Assembly: GCF_900099835.1 (NCBI RefSeq)
Contig: NZ_FNKP01000002.1
Span: forward strand, 2,480,001 to 2,544,000
DNA: 64,000 nucleotides
Source: Paraburkholderia fungorum
GTDB lineage: Bacteria > Pseudomonadota > Gammaproteobacteria > Burkholderiales > Burkholderiaceae
Direction of reading: 5' to 3'
A program made the position numbers and the translations under genes. The notes beneath the pieces are model-generated. The model worked only from the letters and a program-made list of their open reading frames with translations. It was not told the DNA's origin and ran no database searches. Positions 18,583 to 28,500 of this stretch are shown in pieces. Every line of letters starts with the position of its first letter. Position 1 is the stretch's first letter.

Positions 18583-20388
18583 TCAATGCCGCGCGGTGAA
18601 ATCGACACGCAGATTGCGCGGCATCATCGAAAACGAGAACACCTCCTCCACCGGGCTCGCGCCTGCGGATTCCGACAGATGGAAGTTCCGGCAGATCATC
18701 GCAACGGCGGAGCGTATTTCGAGCAGCGCAAGGCTGCGCCCGGGGCACAGGCGAGGCCCGGACCCGAACGGCACGAAACCGGCACGATGGCGCGCGGCGG
18801 CATCGTCGCCGGAGAGCCAGCGTTCGGGAGCGAACGAGTCGCCCCCGGCAGCGGCAGCGCTTGCGTCCACCAGCGCCGAATGACGCATCAGCAGCATGAT
18901 GACGGTCCCCACCGGCACCTCGACGTCGCCGATCATCACGTCGCGATTGCCTTCGAGAGCCAGAAGCGGAGCAACCGGCTTGAGCCGCATGGTTTCGTTG
19001 GCGACGGCGTCGAGAAACGCAAGCCGGTCGGTATCGCCGAATTCTTCGACGAAGGCCGCCTGCCCCAACAGCGAGTCGACCTCGTCCTGCATGCGCCGCT
19101 GGACCGCGGGGTAGCGGCACATGAAATCGGTCATCCAGGCGATCGTGTTCGCCGTCGTATCTTCTCCGGCCAGAAGTATCGTAAATACGTTAGCAAACAC
19201 CTCGTCGTCGGTTAATGGCGCCACGCCGTCTTCCTGAGCGACGATCAGGGCTTCCAGAAAGTTGGCCGGACGCAATGCCAGTTCGTGTGAGCGCGCCATA
19301 CGCGCACGACTGTCGCTAATGAATCCGCCGACGATCTCGCGAAGCGCCTTCACTGCGCGATCGAGTTCCCTGTCGTCGGAGAGCTTGAAATAGTGCCAAT
19401 AGGGAAACGGCGAATTGATCCGGCGGTTGAGCATTGGAAACATCCATTCGAGATGCCGCTGGATCACATCGCCTTCGCACTCCAGTGTGTTCATGTCGTA
19501 GCCGAGGGCGATATTCGTCGTCACGTCGACGGTATAGCGCATCAGGTCCTTCTGGATATCCACCGTCCGGTGTTCACGCGCCGCTTTGTCGAGGCGTGCT
19601 TTGAGGCGCGCGGTCACTTTGCACATCGTCGGAAAAAAGCTTCGCAGATGAGCCGGGTTCAACGCCTGCGCGACCAGCGAGCGCTGCCTGCGCCACGCGT
19701 CGCCTTCGGCTGAGAACACGCCGTTCATCCCGACCTCCTTCGAGATATTTTCGATCGCGTTCCAGCGCCTGTAGGTTTTCGGCCGGTCACGCAGGATCTG
19801 ATTCACCAGCTCGGGATCGGCGATCACGACGAACGGGCGATGCATCAGCTTGTACGTATAAATTGGCCCGAACTCGCGGCACCACTCCTCCAGCGTGAGA
19901 TGCAATTTCGTGGGATGCAGTTGAAGCAGGTTGCCCAGAAGCGGAATTCCCTTGGGGCCGGGAAGCTGTTCCAGCGAACGGACCGCGTGCGGCGCGGTCG
20001 GCGGCGGCGTACCTGCGCTTGCGTGCGTGGCTTTCCACTTAAGCAACTCATCCCTATCGACCCGCACGTCGGCGCCGTCGAGCAGCGTACCGAACTTTTG
20101 CAGACGCATACCGCCATGACCCTGCGTGCAACCCGACCCGCATTCGAACTGCCAGCCATGTCCCCGACAGGTCAGCACGCCATCGCGGATCGATCCTTCC
20201 GACAACAGCGTGCCCTGGTGAGGACACCGGCCTTCGAAAACGGTGATTGCATCCGCGTGCCTGATCACGACGAGTTCGACGCCTTCGGCCTGCGCCGCGG
20301 TGACGCTGTCTTCGACAAGCTCGGGCATCCGGGCCACGACGATTGTTTCGTGGTGACGCGGATTGCCTATACCAGTGCTTACTTCCAT
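18583..20388 (-). CDS. Rieske [2Fe-2S] - cytochrome P450 fusion protein
   Basis: A 601-residue fusion. The N-terminal 110 residues are a Rieske domain with Cys55-x-His57 and Cys74-x-x-His77 (CPHQG, CRGHGW; 16 residues between pairs), followed by a Pro/Ala linker. From LPGPKGIPLLGNL the rest is a full cytochrome P450: oxygen-binding helix LLAGEDTTAN, ExxR as ETMRLKP, and heme loop FGSGPRLCPG with Cys548. AAGGAG six bases before the ATG at 20388 settles the start, 11 codons inside the longest frame. The order with PPGP-type opening and the HLTLEEW segment recall class II P450s acting on fatty or terpenoid substrates. A built-in Rieske centre could be an electron entry point, bypassing a separate ferredoxin. 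Divergent from a fatty-acid desaturase. Confidence 0.9.
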   Translation of the reverse strand: MEVSTGIGNPRHHETIVVARMPELVEDSVTAAQAEGVELVVIRHADAITVFEGRCPHQGTLLSEGSIRDGVLTCRGHGWQFECGSGCTQGHGGMRLQKFGTLLDGADVRVDRDELLKWKATHASAGTPPPTAPHAVRSLEQLPGPKGIPLLGNLLQLHPTKLHLTLEEWCREFGPIYTYKLMHRPFVVIADPELVNQILRDRPKTYRRWNAIENISKEVGMNGVFSAEGDAWRRQRSLVAQALNPAHLRSFFPTMCKVTARLKARLDKAAREHRTVDIQKDLMRYTVDVTTNIALGYDMNTLECEGDVIQRHLEWMFPMLNRRINSPFPYWHYFKLSDDRELDRAVKALREIVGGFISDSRARMARSHELALRPANFLEALIVAQEDGVAPLTDDEVFANVFTILLAGEDTTANTIAWMTDFMCRYPAVQRRMQDEVDSLLGQAAFVEEFGDTDRLAFLDAVANETMRLKPVAPLLALEGNRDVMIGDVEVPVGTVIMLLMRHSALVDASAAAAGGDSFAPERWLSGDDAAARHRAGFVPFGSGPRLCPGRSLALLEIRSAVAMICRNFHLSESAGASPVEEVFSFSMMPRNLRVDFTARH

Positions 20389-20795
20389 TGCCCGCTCCTT
20401 CGCGCGTGCATCCTCGGCCACAGACGTTACGCGTCAGAAAATGTCGGTTCAGGAACAGCGGTACGACCAGGTACGATCGCGCGTCACGTGCCATGCCGCA
20501 ACGAGATTCAACGAACAATGATAGGTGCTATGGCGTCGCCGACAAGCTCTGCGTCGAGCGGCCGGGTGGCCGTTCATAGTCATTCTCGGCCGCATCGAAA
20601 AACAGCATGCGGGCAAGCAGGGAAAGTTGCGGAAAGGTTCGGGTGAGCGCAGCGGTTTGGCGGTGCAACAACCGCGGCACAGGGTTGTGCGCGTCTGCGC
20701 CTGTCTGTGCCGTGGCGTATGGCGGAATCAGCCGTCACATTGTCACGATGCGTTGCTAATGTCTGCGGCGAAAAATCATTCTCGACGGGACCACG
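20389..20795. other. Intergenic region, 407 bases, between P450 fusion and desaturase
   Basis: It must contain the two divergent promoters. I find no ORF with a plausible start signal and no strong inverted repeat. The half nearer the desaturase is less GC-rich. Confidence 0.35.
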
Positions 20796-21791
20796 ATGGA
20801 CTTACAGACATCCGCGAAGACGTTTTCAAACACGCCGAACGCGGAGCACGCGCCACACATCCGGCAGCGCATCGCGATTGATCTAAGGGCTAACCTGATC
20901 CTGTTGTGTGCGGTCGCAGTTTCCATTGTGCTGCTGTTCATCGTATGGCCGTATCTGCTGACACGCTACGGCGCCGCGGCTCTATGGCTCGCGTTACCTC
21001 TGGTTCTATCCGCGCCGACTCACTGGGGCCTGATCCACGAGGCGATTCATGGCCAGTTGCTCGGCACACGACGACTCAATGAGTTGCTTGGCCGCTCGCT
21101 CGCCATCGCCTACTGGCTGCCTTTCGATGCAGTGCGTTTCGGTCATCTGATGCATCATCGATTTACGCGTGAACCGTACGATCAACCGGATGTGCACCAC
21201 CTCGCAACGAACCGGATCGCGGCGCGACTGGCCTACACCTTGCGTCTGCTGGGCGGACTCTATGTAGCGGAACTTGCCATTCCGCTTCTGGCTTTTCTGC
21301 CACCCGCATTCGCGGCGCGAATAGTCGCGCGGAGCATCGGCGCCGATGGTCCGTCGGGTAGCGATGTGCAACGTCTGTTCGTCGGCTTCGCGACTAACGT
21401 GGATCGGCGTCGCCGTATCCGGCGCGACTGGATACTTTCGCTTTGCGTGCACGTGCTGGCGTTGCATCTTTATGGCAAGTGGTGGCCCGCGCTTGTCGCG
21501 ACGATGTATCTGCGGGGCGTGTGGCTTTCGCTCGCCGACAACCTGCCACACTACGACGTCTCGCTCGACGAACCTCAACGCGCGCGGAATTTCAGTGTTC
21601 CTGCCCTCTGGCGCCCGATATTGATGAATCATCATTTGCATCAGTTGCATCACCGTTATCCGACGCTGCCCTGGACTGCGCTTCCAGCGCTCTCACGCGA
21701 TAACGCGCAGCCGCCATCGTCAGCAGATTCGGGGGCGTCGTACTTTGGCGCGGCACTCCGGCAATTTCTACGCTTCGGCAAGGTGCGTTAA
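20796..21791 (+). CDS. Membrane fatty-acid desaturase / hydroxylase family protein
   Basis: A 331-residue integral membrane protein with the three histidine boxes of the FA_desaturase superfamily: HEAIH (around residue 83), HLMHH (around 113) and HHLHQLHH (around 278). Hydrophobic segments flank them, e.g. LILLCAVAVSIVLLFIVWPY. The boxes bind a di-iron centre that removes hydrogen from, or hydroxylates, lipid chains using O2 and electrons from a ferredoxin or Rieske-type donor. It is divergent from the Rieske-P450 gene; the two may modify the same lipid. Confidence 0.85.
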   Translation: MDLQTSAKTFSNTPNAEHAPHIRQRIAIDLRANLILLCAVAVSIVLLFIVWPYLLTRYGAAALWLALPLVLSAPTHWGLIHEAIHGQLLGTRRLNELLGRSLAIAYWLPFDAVRFGHLMHHRFTREPYDQPDVHHLATNRIAARLAYTLRLLGGLYVAELAIPLLAFLPPAFAARIVARSIGADGPSGSDVQRLFVGFATNVDRRRRIRRDWILSLCVHVLALHLYGKWWPALVATMYLRGVWLSLADNLPHYDVSLDEPQRARNFSVPALWRPILMNHHLHQLHHRYPTLPWTALPALSRDNAQPPSSADSGASYFGAALRQFLRFGKVR

Positions 21792-21954
21792 CCGGACTTC
21801 AGGTACGCGATAAAAAACCGTTCAAACCCGTGGAAAAGACGCGACGAACAGGCTCTTTTTCTTCCCCGTCAAAATTCGCATTCGGTACACTACGAACCAC
21901 AACCAGGGCACCCCCGCCTCTCAAATCGTATAGAGAAAGATTACCGGAGCGCAC

Positions 21955-22335
21955 TTGAGGAAACGAGCCACTGTTATCTGTCGACGAGGCCAGCGAATTC
22001 TGCTGGTCGCAAGACGTCAATCGAAATGGGCGTTGCCGGGTGGCATCCTCAAGCACGGTGAGCATCTGTCGGCGGCCGCGCTGCGCGAGCTTAAAGAGGA
22101 GACACGCCTTTCGGGCAAGTCGGCGAAATATCTCTTCCAATATCGCGGTGCGCAGAAACACCATCACGTTTTTTCCTGCGATGTCTCGAAGCGGGCCAAA
22201 GCTCGTGCGAGCAACGAAATTGCAAGATGCCGCTGGGTTCATCTCGAGGACATCGCCCGCCTGACGACCAGCGCGCCGACGAAAGTCATCGTCAAGGCGC
22301 TCAGCGAAAAACGCTCCGGTTCCCGGGGGAAGTAA
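21955..22335 (+). CDS. Nudix hydrolase with TTG start
   Basis: A 126-residue Nudix protein. The Nudix box GGILKHGEHLSAAALRELKE continues EETRL; the usual Gly before the last hydrophobic residue is Arg, a tolerated change. The family hydrolyses nucleoside diphosphates linked to another moiety. GGAG lies six bases before the TTG codon and no ATG is available in frame early enough, so a TTG start is likely. WALPGG just before the box suggests an NTP pyrophosphohydrolase type, but substrate is open. Confidence 0.82.
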   Translation: MRKRATVICRRGQRILLVARRQSKWALPGGILKHGEHLSAAALRELKEETRLSGKSAKYLFQYRGAQKHHHVFSCDVSKRAKARASNEIARCRWVHLEDIARLTTSAPTKVIVKALSEKRSGSRGK

Positions 22336-22399
22336 CGCGGCAATGCAACGACCGGCTTCGATAATTAACTACGAGATCCGTAGCCGGTCGATCTGAACA

Positions 22400-22725
22400 G
22401 CGGGCAACGCGCCTCGCGCATCGTCGGATGCAATTCGAGCAGCAGCACGACGAAGCACCGCAAATGGCCGCGCTATATCCCGTCGTCTACTCCGCCTGGT
22501 TCCCCGCAAGCCGCGACATCGGCGCGCTCGACACACCGATTGCGATCGCGACGAAACAGGGTTTTAATGGGGACGCGGTTCGCGCCTCACTGTTTTCCAC
22601 CGACGACAAGACATAGACAAGCTCGACGCAGCCCGTGAGCGGGCGGCCACGCTCGTCGACGACAAGCCGATCAGCGGCGTGCAAACGCCAGTGGTCTTCT
22701 TCCATGCGCTGCGTTCAGCAGCATT
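22400..22725 (+). pseudogene. Decayed DsbA-like (thioredoxin-fold) remnant, frameshifted
   Basis: No intact gene fits this 400-base gap, but two reading frames together look like the C-terminal half of a DsbA-family thiol-disulfide protein. Frame 1 (22428-22613) reads AALYPVVYSAWF, then TPIAIATKQGFNGDAVRASL, and hits a stop after FSTDDKT. The next frame resumes as IDKLDAARERAATLVDDKPI followed by SGVQTPVVFF, the cis-Pro loop region of DsbA, and runs to the start of the next gene. The N-terminal CxxC half is missing. The likeness is by eye only, so the family call is tentative; the frame shift itself is seen. Confidence 0.4.
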
Positions 22726-22736
22726 GAGGAGCCAGC

Positions 22737-23885
22737 ATGAGCACTCTGAAGAAACCTCGCGCCGTCGTGATCGGCGGCTCGCTGGGCGGCCTGGTCACCG
22801 CCGCCACGATGCGAGCGGCCGGCTGGCAGGTCGACGTGTTCGAAGCTTCGCCGAACCAGCTTGAAAGCCGCGGCGGCGGTGTCGTGCTGCAACCGGACGT
22901 GCTAGGCGCATTGCAGTTTGCCGGTGTCGCGCTGCCCGATCCGCCGGGCGTGCCATCGGGCGATCGCATCTATCTGGACCGCGAGGACAATCGCGTGCAG
23001 GAAATGTACATGCCGCAAACGCAGACTTCGTGGAGCCTGCTTTACCGCGCGATGAAAAACGCGCTGCCGCAACAGCACCTGCATGCAGGCGAAACCTTCG
23101 TCGATTTTCGCGTGGATGGCGAGCAGATCGTCGCGCTGTTCGAAAGCGGACGCAGCGAGCAGGCGGATCTGCTGATCGGCGCCGACGGCATCCGCTCGAC
23201 GCTGCGGGAGCGTCTGCTGCCCGGCATCTTCCCCGTCTACGCGGGCTACGTAGCGTGGCGCGGACTTGTCGACGAACCCGCTTTGCCGATGCACGCGGCC
23301 GACACCTTGCGCGAGCGCTTTTCGTTTCAGGAAGGCGACGGCCATTCGGGACTCGCCTATCTGATTCCGGGCGAAGACGACTCGACCGTAGCCGGTGAGC
23401 GTCGCTGGAACTGGGTCTGGTATCGCAAATACAGCCGCGAGGCAGTCGGTCAGTTACTGGTTGACCGGGATGGCGTTCAGCGCTCGTTCTCGTTGCCGCC
23501 AGGCTCGACTAAAAGCGCCGATATCGCGCAGCTTCGCGACGACGCAACGACTATGATGGGGCCGACATTCCGCGCACTGGTCGATGCCACCGTCGAGCCG
23601 TTCATGCAGCCCATTGTCGATCTGCTCGTACCGAAGATGGTGTTTGGCCGGGCGCTGCTGCTCGGCGACGCGGCTTCGGTTCCGCGTCCGCACACGGCGG
23701 GCAGCACGGCCAAGGCGGCGGCCAATGCGCACGCGTTGGCGCTCGCGTTGCTGTCGGCGCAAAGAAACGGCGAAACAATCGACTCTGCGCTCGCTGAATG
23801 GGAAACCCGTCAACTGCTGCGCGGAAAACAGATGACCGCTCTGGGCATTTTGCTCGGCGACCGGATGATGAAGATCGTCCGCTGA
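22737..23885 (+). CDS. FAD-dependent monooxygenase (2,6-dihydroxypyridine 3-hydroxylase-like)
   Basis: A 382-residue class A flavin monooxygenase. AGGAG precedes the ATG. The FAD loop is AVVIGGSLGGLVTAATM, the DG motif LIGADGIRSTLRERL and the GD motif LLGDAASVPRPHTAGSTAKA. The PHTAGS form of the GD motif and the overall length match 2,6-dihydroxypyridine 3-monooxygenase and related heterocycle hydroxylases. It stands alone: the upstream gene is a remnant and the downstream one unrelated. Confidence 0.86.
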   Translation: MSTLKKPRAVVIGGSLGGLVTAATMRAAGWQVDVFEASPNQLESRGGGVVLQPDVLGALQFAGVALPDPPGVPSGDRIYLDREDNRVQEMYMPQTQTSWSLLYRAMKNALPQQHLHAGETFVDFRVDGEQIVALFESGRSEQADLLIGADGIRSTLRERLLPGIFPVYAGYVAWRGLVDEPALPMHAADTLRERFSFQEGDGHSGLAYLIPGEDDSTVAGERRWNWVWYRKYSREAVGQLLVDRDGVQRSFSLPPGSTKSADIAQLRDDATTMMGPTFRALVDATVEPFMQPIVDLLVPKMVFGRALLLGDAASVPRPHTAGSTAKAAANAHALALALLSAQRNGETIDSALAEWETRQLLRGKQMTALGILLGDRMMKIVR

Positions 23886-24046
23886 TTCACGCGCGCCTGT
23901 TTTCAACCCGGACAAGTCGCCACCGGGCTTCTGCAAGGATGGTCCGTATAATTATCGAACGAAGCGCCCGTCAAACAGCGCGCGGTGGCGGTGCATTGTA
24001 CGAATGGCCGCCATCGGCAGATAACAATTTAATAACGTATCAAACC

Positions 24047-24709
24047 ATGAATCGCATCGAGAAAGCCTGGTTGAGATTTCGCAGCATCCCCAAGACCCTC
24101 TATTTCAATTTTCGCTATTTGCCCTTCTCACAGGCGATAAAGTTGCCGTTTGCTGTCTCCAGCAATACGTACCTGCTCTTGACGAAAGGCAAGGTGCACA
24201 TCAATGCGCCGCTGACACGCGGCATGATCCAGATCGGTTTCGGCGAGGTCTACACATTCGATCAACATCGTTCACGGACAATGTGGTGTGTCGATGGAGA
24301 AGTCACCTTTGAAGGAACCGCCCATATCGGCCACGGCTCCCGGATACACGTGGGAGGCGAACTCGTATTGGGCAATAACTTTGTGATGACAGCCGAGAGC
24401 CAGATTATCTGTAATCGTCAGATAAAGTTTGGATCGGACGTACTGATTTCGTGGGAGTGCATGTTCATGGACAACGACTTCCACAAGATCATGGTCGATC
24501 GGCAAGTCGTGAACGATGCCCGGCCGATACTAGTCGGAAATCACGTGTGGTTCGGATGCCGCTGCACCGTCCTTAAAGGCTCTGAAATTGGCGACAACAT
24601 CGTCGTGGCGGCGACTAGCACGGTGACAGGAAAACACCGTCAGCCGAACACAATCATTGGGGGGATGCCATTGGCGGTGCTCAAGGAATCGATTGAGTGG
24701 GAAGCGTGA
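24047..24709 (+). CDS. Left-handed beta-helix acyltransferase (hexapeptide family)
   Basis: A 220-residue protein with hexapeptide repeats forming a left-handed beta helix: HIGHGSRIHVGGELVLG, then ILVGNHVWFGCRCTVLKG and SEIGDNIVVAATSTVTG. The layout is that of O-acetyltransferases of capsule or exopolysaccharide genes, which use acetyl-CoA. I start at the ATG at 24047 (MNRIEKAW); upstream frame overlaps the monooxygenase gene. The gene is less GC-rich than its neighbours and has no partner sugar genes nearby, hinting at separate acquisition. Confidence 0.8.
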   Translation: MNRIEKAWLRFRSIPKTLYFNFRYLPFSQAIKLPFAVSSNTYLLLTKGKVHINAPLTRGMIQIGFGEVYTFDQHRSRTMWCVDGEVTFEGTAHIGHGSRIHVGGELVLGNNFVMTAESQIICNRQIKFGSDVLISWECMFMDNDFHKIMVDRQVVNDARPILVGNHVWFGCRCTVLKGSEIGDNIVVAATSTVTGKHRQPNTIIGGMPLAVLKESIEWEA

Positions 24710-24848
24710 AGCGATCGGGCAGTGAACATATGCAAGATCAATGTTGGGTGAAGACTTGCAAGGTCGATGGCCTGCCCCCTAATTGAACTACCCGCGAATC
24801 CAGATCAGGCATCGCAACCTTGATTGACGGTAACGCAACCCAAACGAA

Positions 24849-25505
24849 TCACTCAACCGGATGAACGTCGTCACACCGCTGCCGCAACGAAGGCGAATGC
24901 CGCAGCATGCCGAGGCATGCATCCGCGAGATATTCCGCGTCTCTTGGAAGGACGATCGCCCCCTCGTCAAGCAGCCAGTCCCGCAGCACGCCGCCGATAA
25001 AAGCAGGCACCACCCCTGACGCCCGCACCGTGTCCAGGTCAGGCGGCAATTGCCCTCTCGCAATCGCGTTACGCAATGCAAGTTCCAGTTGCTCCCGTCC
25101 GTTGCGCGCGGCGTTTCGTTGCCGATCGAAGACGAGATCCATGTCGCGGGTGTGCTCGCACTTCGTGAACAGCACGTCGAACACGCGTCGGCTGTGCGGC
25201 TCGACCACCGCCTTGCCGAGGCAGAAAACCAGAAGCCGCCGGATCGTACCAAGCGGGTCCGGCTCGACGGGATCGACCGATGCCGCGACCAGCATCTCCA
25301 TCGGCAGCATCACGCGATTCGTCACCGCGATAAACAGTTGGCCCTTGTTGCGGAAATGCCCGTAAATCGCGCCGCGCGTGAAGCCCGCGCGCGCCGCCAC
25401 ATCTTCCAGCGACGTGTGCGCGACGCCACGCTCGGCGAATACCCGCTCGGCCGCGTCGAGAATCTGATTGCGCGTTTCCTGCGCCTGTTGCCGTGTTTTT
25501 CTCAT
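24849..25505 (-). CDS. TetR-family repressor of the RND efflux operon (AcrR/AmrR-like)
   Basis: A 218-residue TetR regulator. The opening MRKTRQQAQETRNQILDAA and the recognition part EDVAARAGFTRGAIYGHFRN are those of AcrR/TtgR/AmrR-type efflux repressors; the C-terminal half matches the TetR_C AcrR-type ligand domain. The start at 25505 is set by this family opening; the longer frame overlaps the RND gene. It lies 61 bases after the pump gene on the same strand, as the last gene of the operon, so it is presumably self-limiting: expressed with the pump and repressing it until a drug binds. Confidence 0.88.
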   Translation of the reverse strand: MRKTRQQAQETRNQILDAAERVFAERGVAHTSLEDVAARAGFTRGAIYGHFRNKGQLFIAVTNRVMLPMEMLVAASVDPVEPDPLGTIRRLLVFCLGKAVVEPHSRRVFDVLFTKCEHTRDMDLVFDRQRNAARNGREQLELALRNAIARGQLPPDLDTVRASGVVPAFIGGVLRDWLLDEGAIVLPRDAEYLADACLGMLRHSPSLRQRCDDVHPVE

Positions 25506-25566
25506 CTGTCGCTGCGCCGCTGCGTGACTCGCCGACCACGCGCCGCGTCCGGCGCGCTCCGGTTCG

Positions 25567-28500
25567 TCAGGCCGGTGTGCCCTCCCCAGCAGGGCTTGCG
25601 CTGCCCGCGCCGCCGCTCGCGCTGCCGCCTGGACCGCCGCTGTGTCCACCATCGCCGCCAGGTTTGCCACCGTCGTGCGGATCGTGACCGCCATCGCCGT
25701 CGTCATCGTGATGCGGCATCTTCTTCGATACCTCGTCGAGCTTGTCGCCCAGCAGTTGCCGCACGACCACATAGAACACAGGAATCAGCAGCAAACCGAA
25801 CGCAGTCGCAAACAGCATCCCGCCGATCACACCGGTGCCGATTTCATGACGCGACGCCGCGCCCGCCCCCGAAGAAATCACCAGCGGAAAAACGCCAAGG
25901 ATAAAAGCCGCCGACGTCATCAAAATTGGACGCAATCTCAGCCGTGCAGCAGTCATTACCGCATCGCGTAACGTCATGCCTTTTTGCTGCCCCTCGACGG
26001 CGAACTCGACGATCAGAATCGCGTTCTTCGCCGCAAGACCGATCACAGTGACAAGACCGATCTTGAAGTAGATATCGTTAGGCACACTGAACGACAGACA
26101 GAACACCAGCATGCCGAGCATCCCAAGCGGCACCACCAGCAGCACCGCAGCGGGAATCGACCAGCTTTCATAAAGTGCGGCGAGGCACAGGAACACCACG
26201 ACGATCGACAGCATCAGCAAGGTCGTCGCCGATGAACCCGACAGCAACTCCTGGAACGACTGCCCGGTCCAGTCCGCCGCGAAACCGGTCGGCAACTGCC
26301 GGTCGACGATGTTCTGCAACACGTCGATCGCCTGTCCGGTCGAATATCCCGCCGCAGAGTTGCCGACAATTTCAATCGCCGAATAGCCGTTGTAGCGCGG
26401 CAGCACAGTCGGCCCGAAGGTCCAGTTGGCATTCACCACGCTGGAAAGCGGCACCATGTTGTACGGGCTGATCGAGGTATTCGCGGGAGATGGGTCCACG
26501 GGCGTCGTGAAGCCGTTCGCCGAGGTCGTGGTGGCCGACGACTGGCTCGCGGTCGTACCGGTGCCAGTGCCGGTGCTGTTGGTGAAGAGGCTCGGTGTGT
26601 ACAGATGCTGGAACGCGTTGATATCCATGCGGAAGGGGGCGTCCGCCTGAATATAAACACGCTTGACCCGACCGCCGTAAGTGAACTGGTTCACATAAAA
26701 CGGCGCAAGCTGCATCTGCAGCGTGTCGTACACATCGGTCAGCGACAGGCCCATCGCCTCGGCCTGCGCACGATCCACGGCGACGTCCAGTTGCGGCGCG
26801 CTCGGCAGCGAGTTAGGGCGAATCCCGAACAGCGCGGGACTCTTCGCCGCCGCCATCAATAACGTGCCCTGTGCCTGGGCGAGTTCCTCGCGTGTCTGTC
26901 CGGCGCGCGCCTGCAGATACATGTCGATGCCGCCGAACTGGCTAAGACCGCGAATGGTCGGCAGATTCACCGCGAAAATCTGCGCATCGGAAATGCCGTG
27001 CAAGATGCCATTGATCTGCGGAATCAACTGCATCGCGGTGCGGGATCGTTTGTCCCAGTCCGCGAGTTTGATGAACGACATACCCACGTTTTCGCTGGTG
27101 CCGACGAAGCTGAAGCCCTCCGGCTGGAAAATGCCCACGATGTCCTTGCCGACCGCGCTGTTCAGCAGCGTGGTGCGCACTTCCTCCATGACGTGATTGG
27201 TCCGTTGCAGTGTCGAGCCGGGCGGCAGGTTGATCAGCGCGAGCACGAAGCCCTGATCTTCGTCAGGCACGAAGCTGGTCGGCAGTTTGGTGTAGAGGAA
27301 GCCGGTCAGCACCACGACCAGCACGAAGACCACCATCCAGCGCGGCGCGTGAGTCACGGCTTTGGCCGCATGTCCGAGATATTTTTTCGAAGTCCAGTCA
27401 AAGGTCCGGTCGAACCAGCGATAGATCACATTCTTCTTTTTCTCGTGCTCGGGCTTGAGGATCGCCGCGCACAGCGAAGGCGTGAACGACATCGCGAGGA
27501 ATGCGGAAAAGCCCATCGACACCGCGATCGTCAGCGCAAACTGCGCGTAGATGATGCCGGTCGCGCCCGGCTGCAGCGCGGACGGAATGAACACCGCCGA
27601 CAACACCACCGTGATCGCGATGATGGCGCCCGTAATCTGCCCCATCGCCTTGCGCGTCGCCGCGCGCGGCTCAAGGTGCTCTTCGGACATGATCCGTTCG
27701 ACGTTTTCGATCACCACGATGGCGTCGTCGACCACGATACCGATGGCCAGCACCATGCCGAACAGCGTCAACTGATTGAGCGTGTAATGCAGCGCCGAAA
27801 GGCCGATGAAAGTCCCCAGCAGCGCGACCGGAATCACCAGGGTCGGAATGATCGTGGCTCGCAGGTTCTGCAGGAAAATCAGCATGACAAAGAACACCAG
27901 CACAATTGCTTCGACGAGCGTGCGGATCACGTCGATGATCGACGCGGTGATGAACGGCGTGGTGTCGTAAGGCACGCTCCACGTGACGCCTTGCGGCAGG
28001 TCGCGCGCGAGGATCGCCATCTCCGCCTTGACCGCCTTCGCAACCGACAACGCGTTCGCCCCCGGCAGCAGGAACACCGCCATGCCGCCCGCCGGCTTGC
28101 CGTTATAGACCGGCGCAAAACCATACGTCTGCGAGCCGAACGAAATGCGCGCCACGTCGCTCAGCTTGACCACGGTGCCGTTGCTGTTCGCGACGAGAAT
28201 GATGTCCTGGAACTGCTTGAGCGACGAGAAAAGGCGGTCGCCGGTCACCGTCGCCGTGAACACCTGGCCTTTGATCGCGGGGTCCGCCCCGAGCGAACCG
28301 GCTGCGAATTGCGCATTCTGCCCGCTCACCGCATTGAGCACCTGGGTGGTCGACAGCCCGTAGCTTTGCAGCTTGTCGGGGTCGAGCCAGATACGCATCG
28401 CGTATTCCGAGCCGAGCAGCGTCGTATTGCCGACCCCGCTCACGCGGCCGATGTTCGGCTGGATCTGCGACGCGAGAATGTCGCTCAGACGGCCTGCATC

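Noticed and set aside
22350..22389. Imperfect inverted repeat (gaccggcttcg / cgtagccggtc) after the Nudix gene as terminator
   Set aside because: Long 18-base loop, one mismatch and no T-run; too weak to call.
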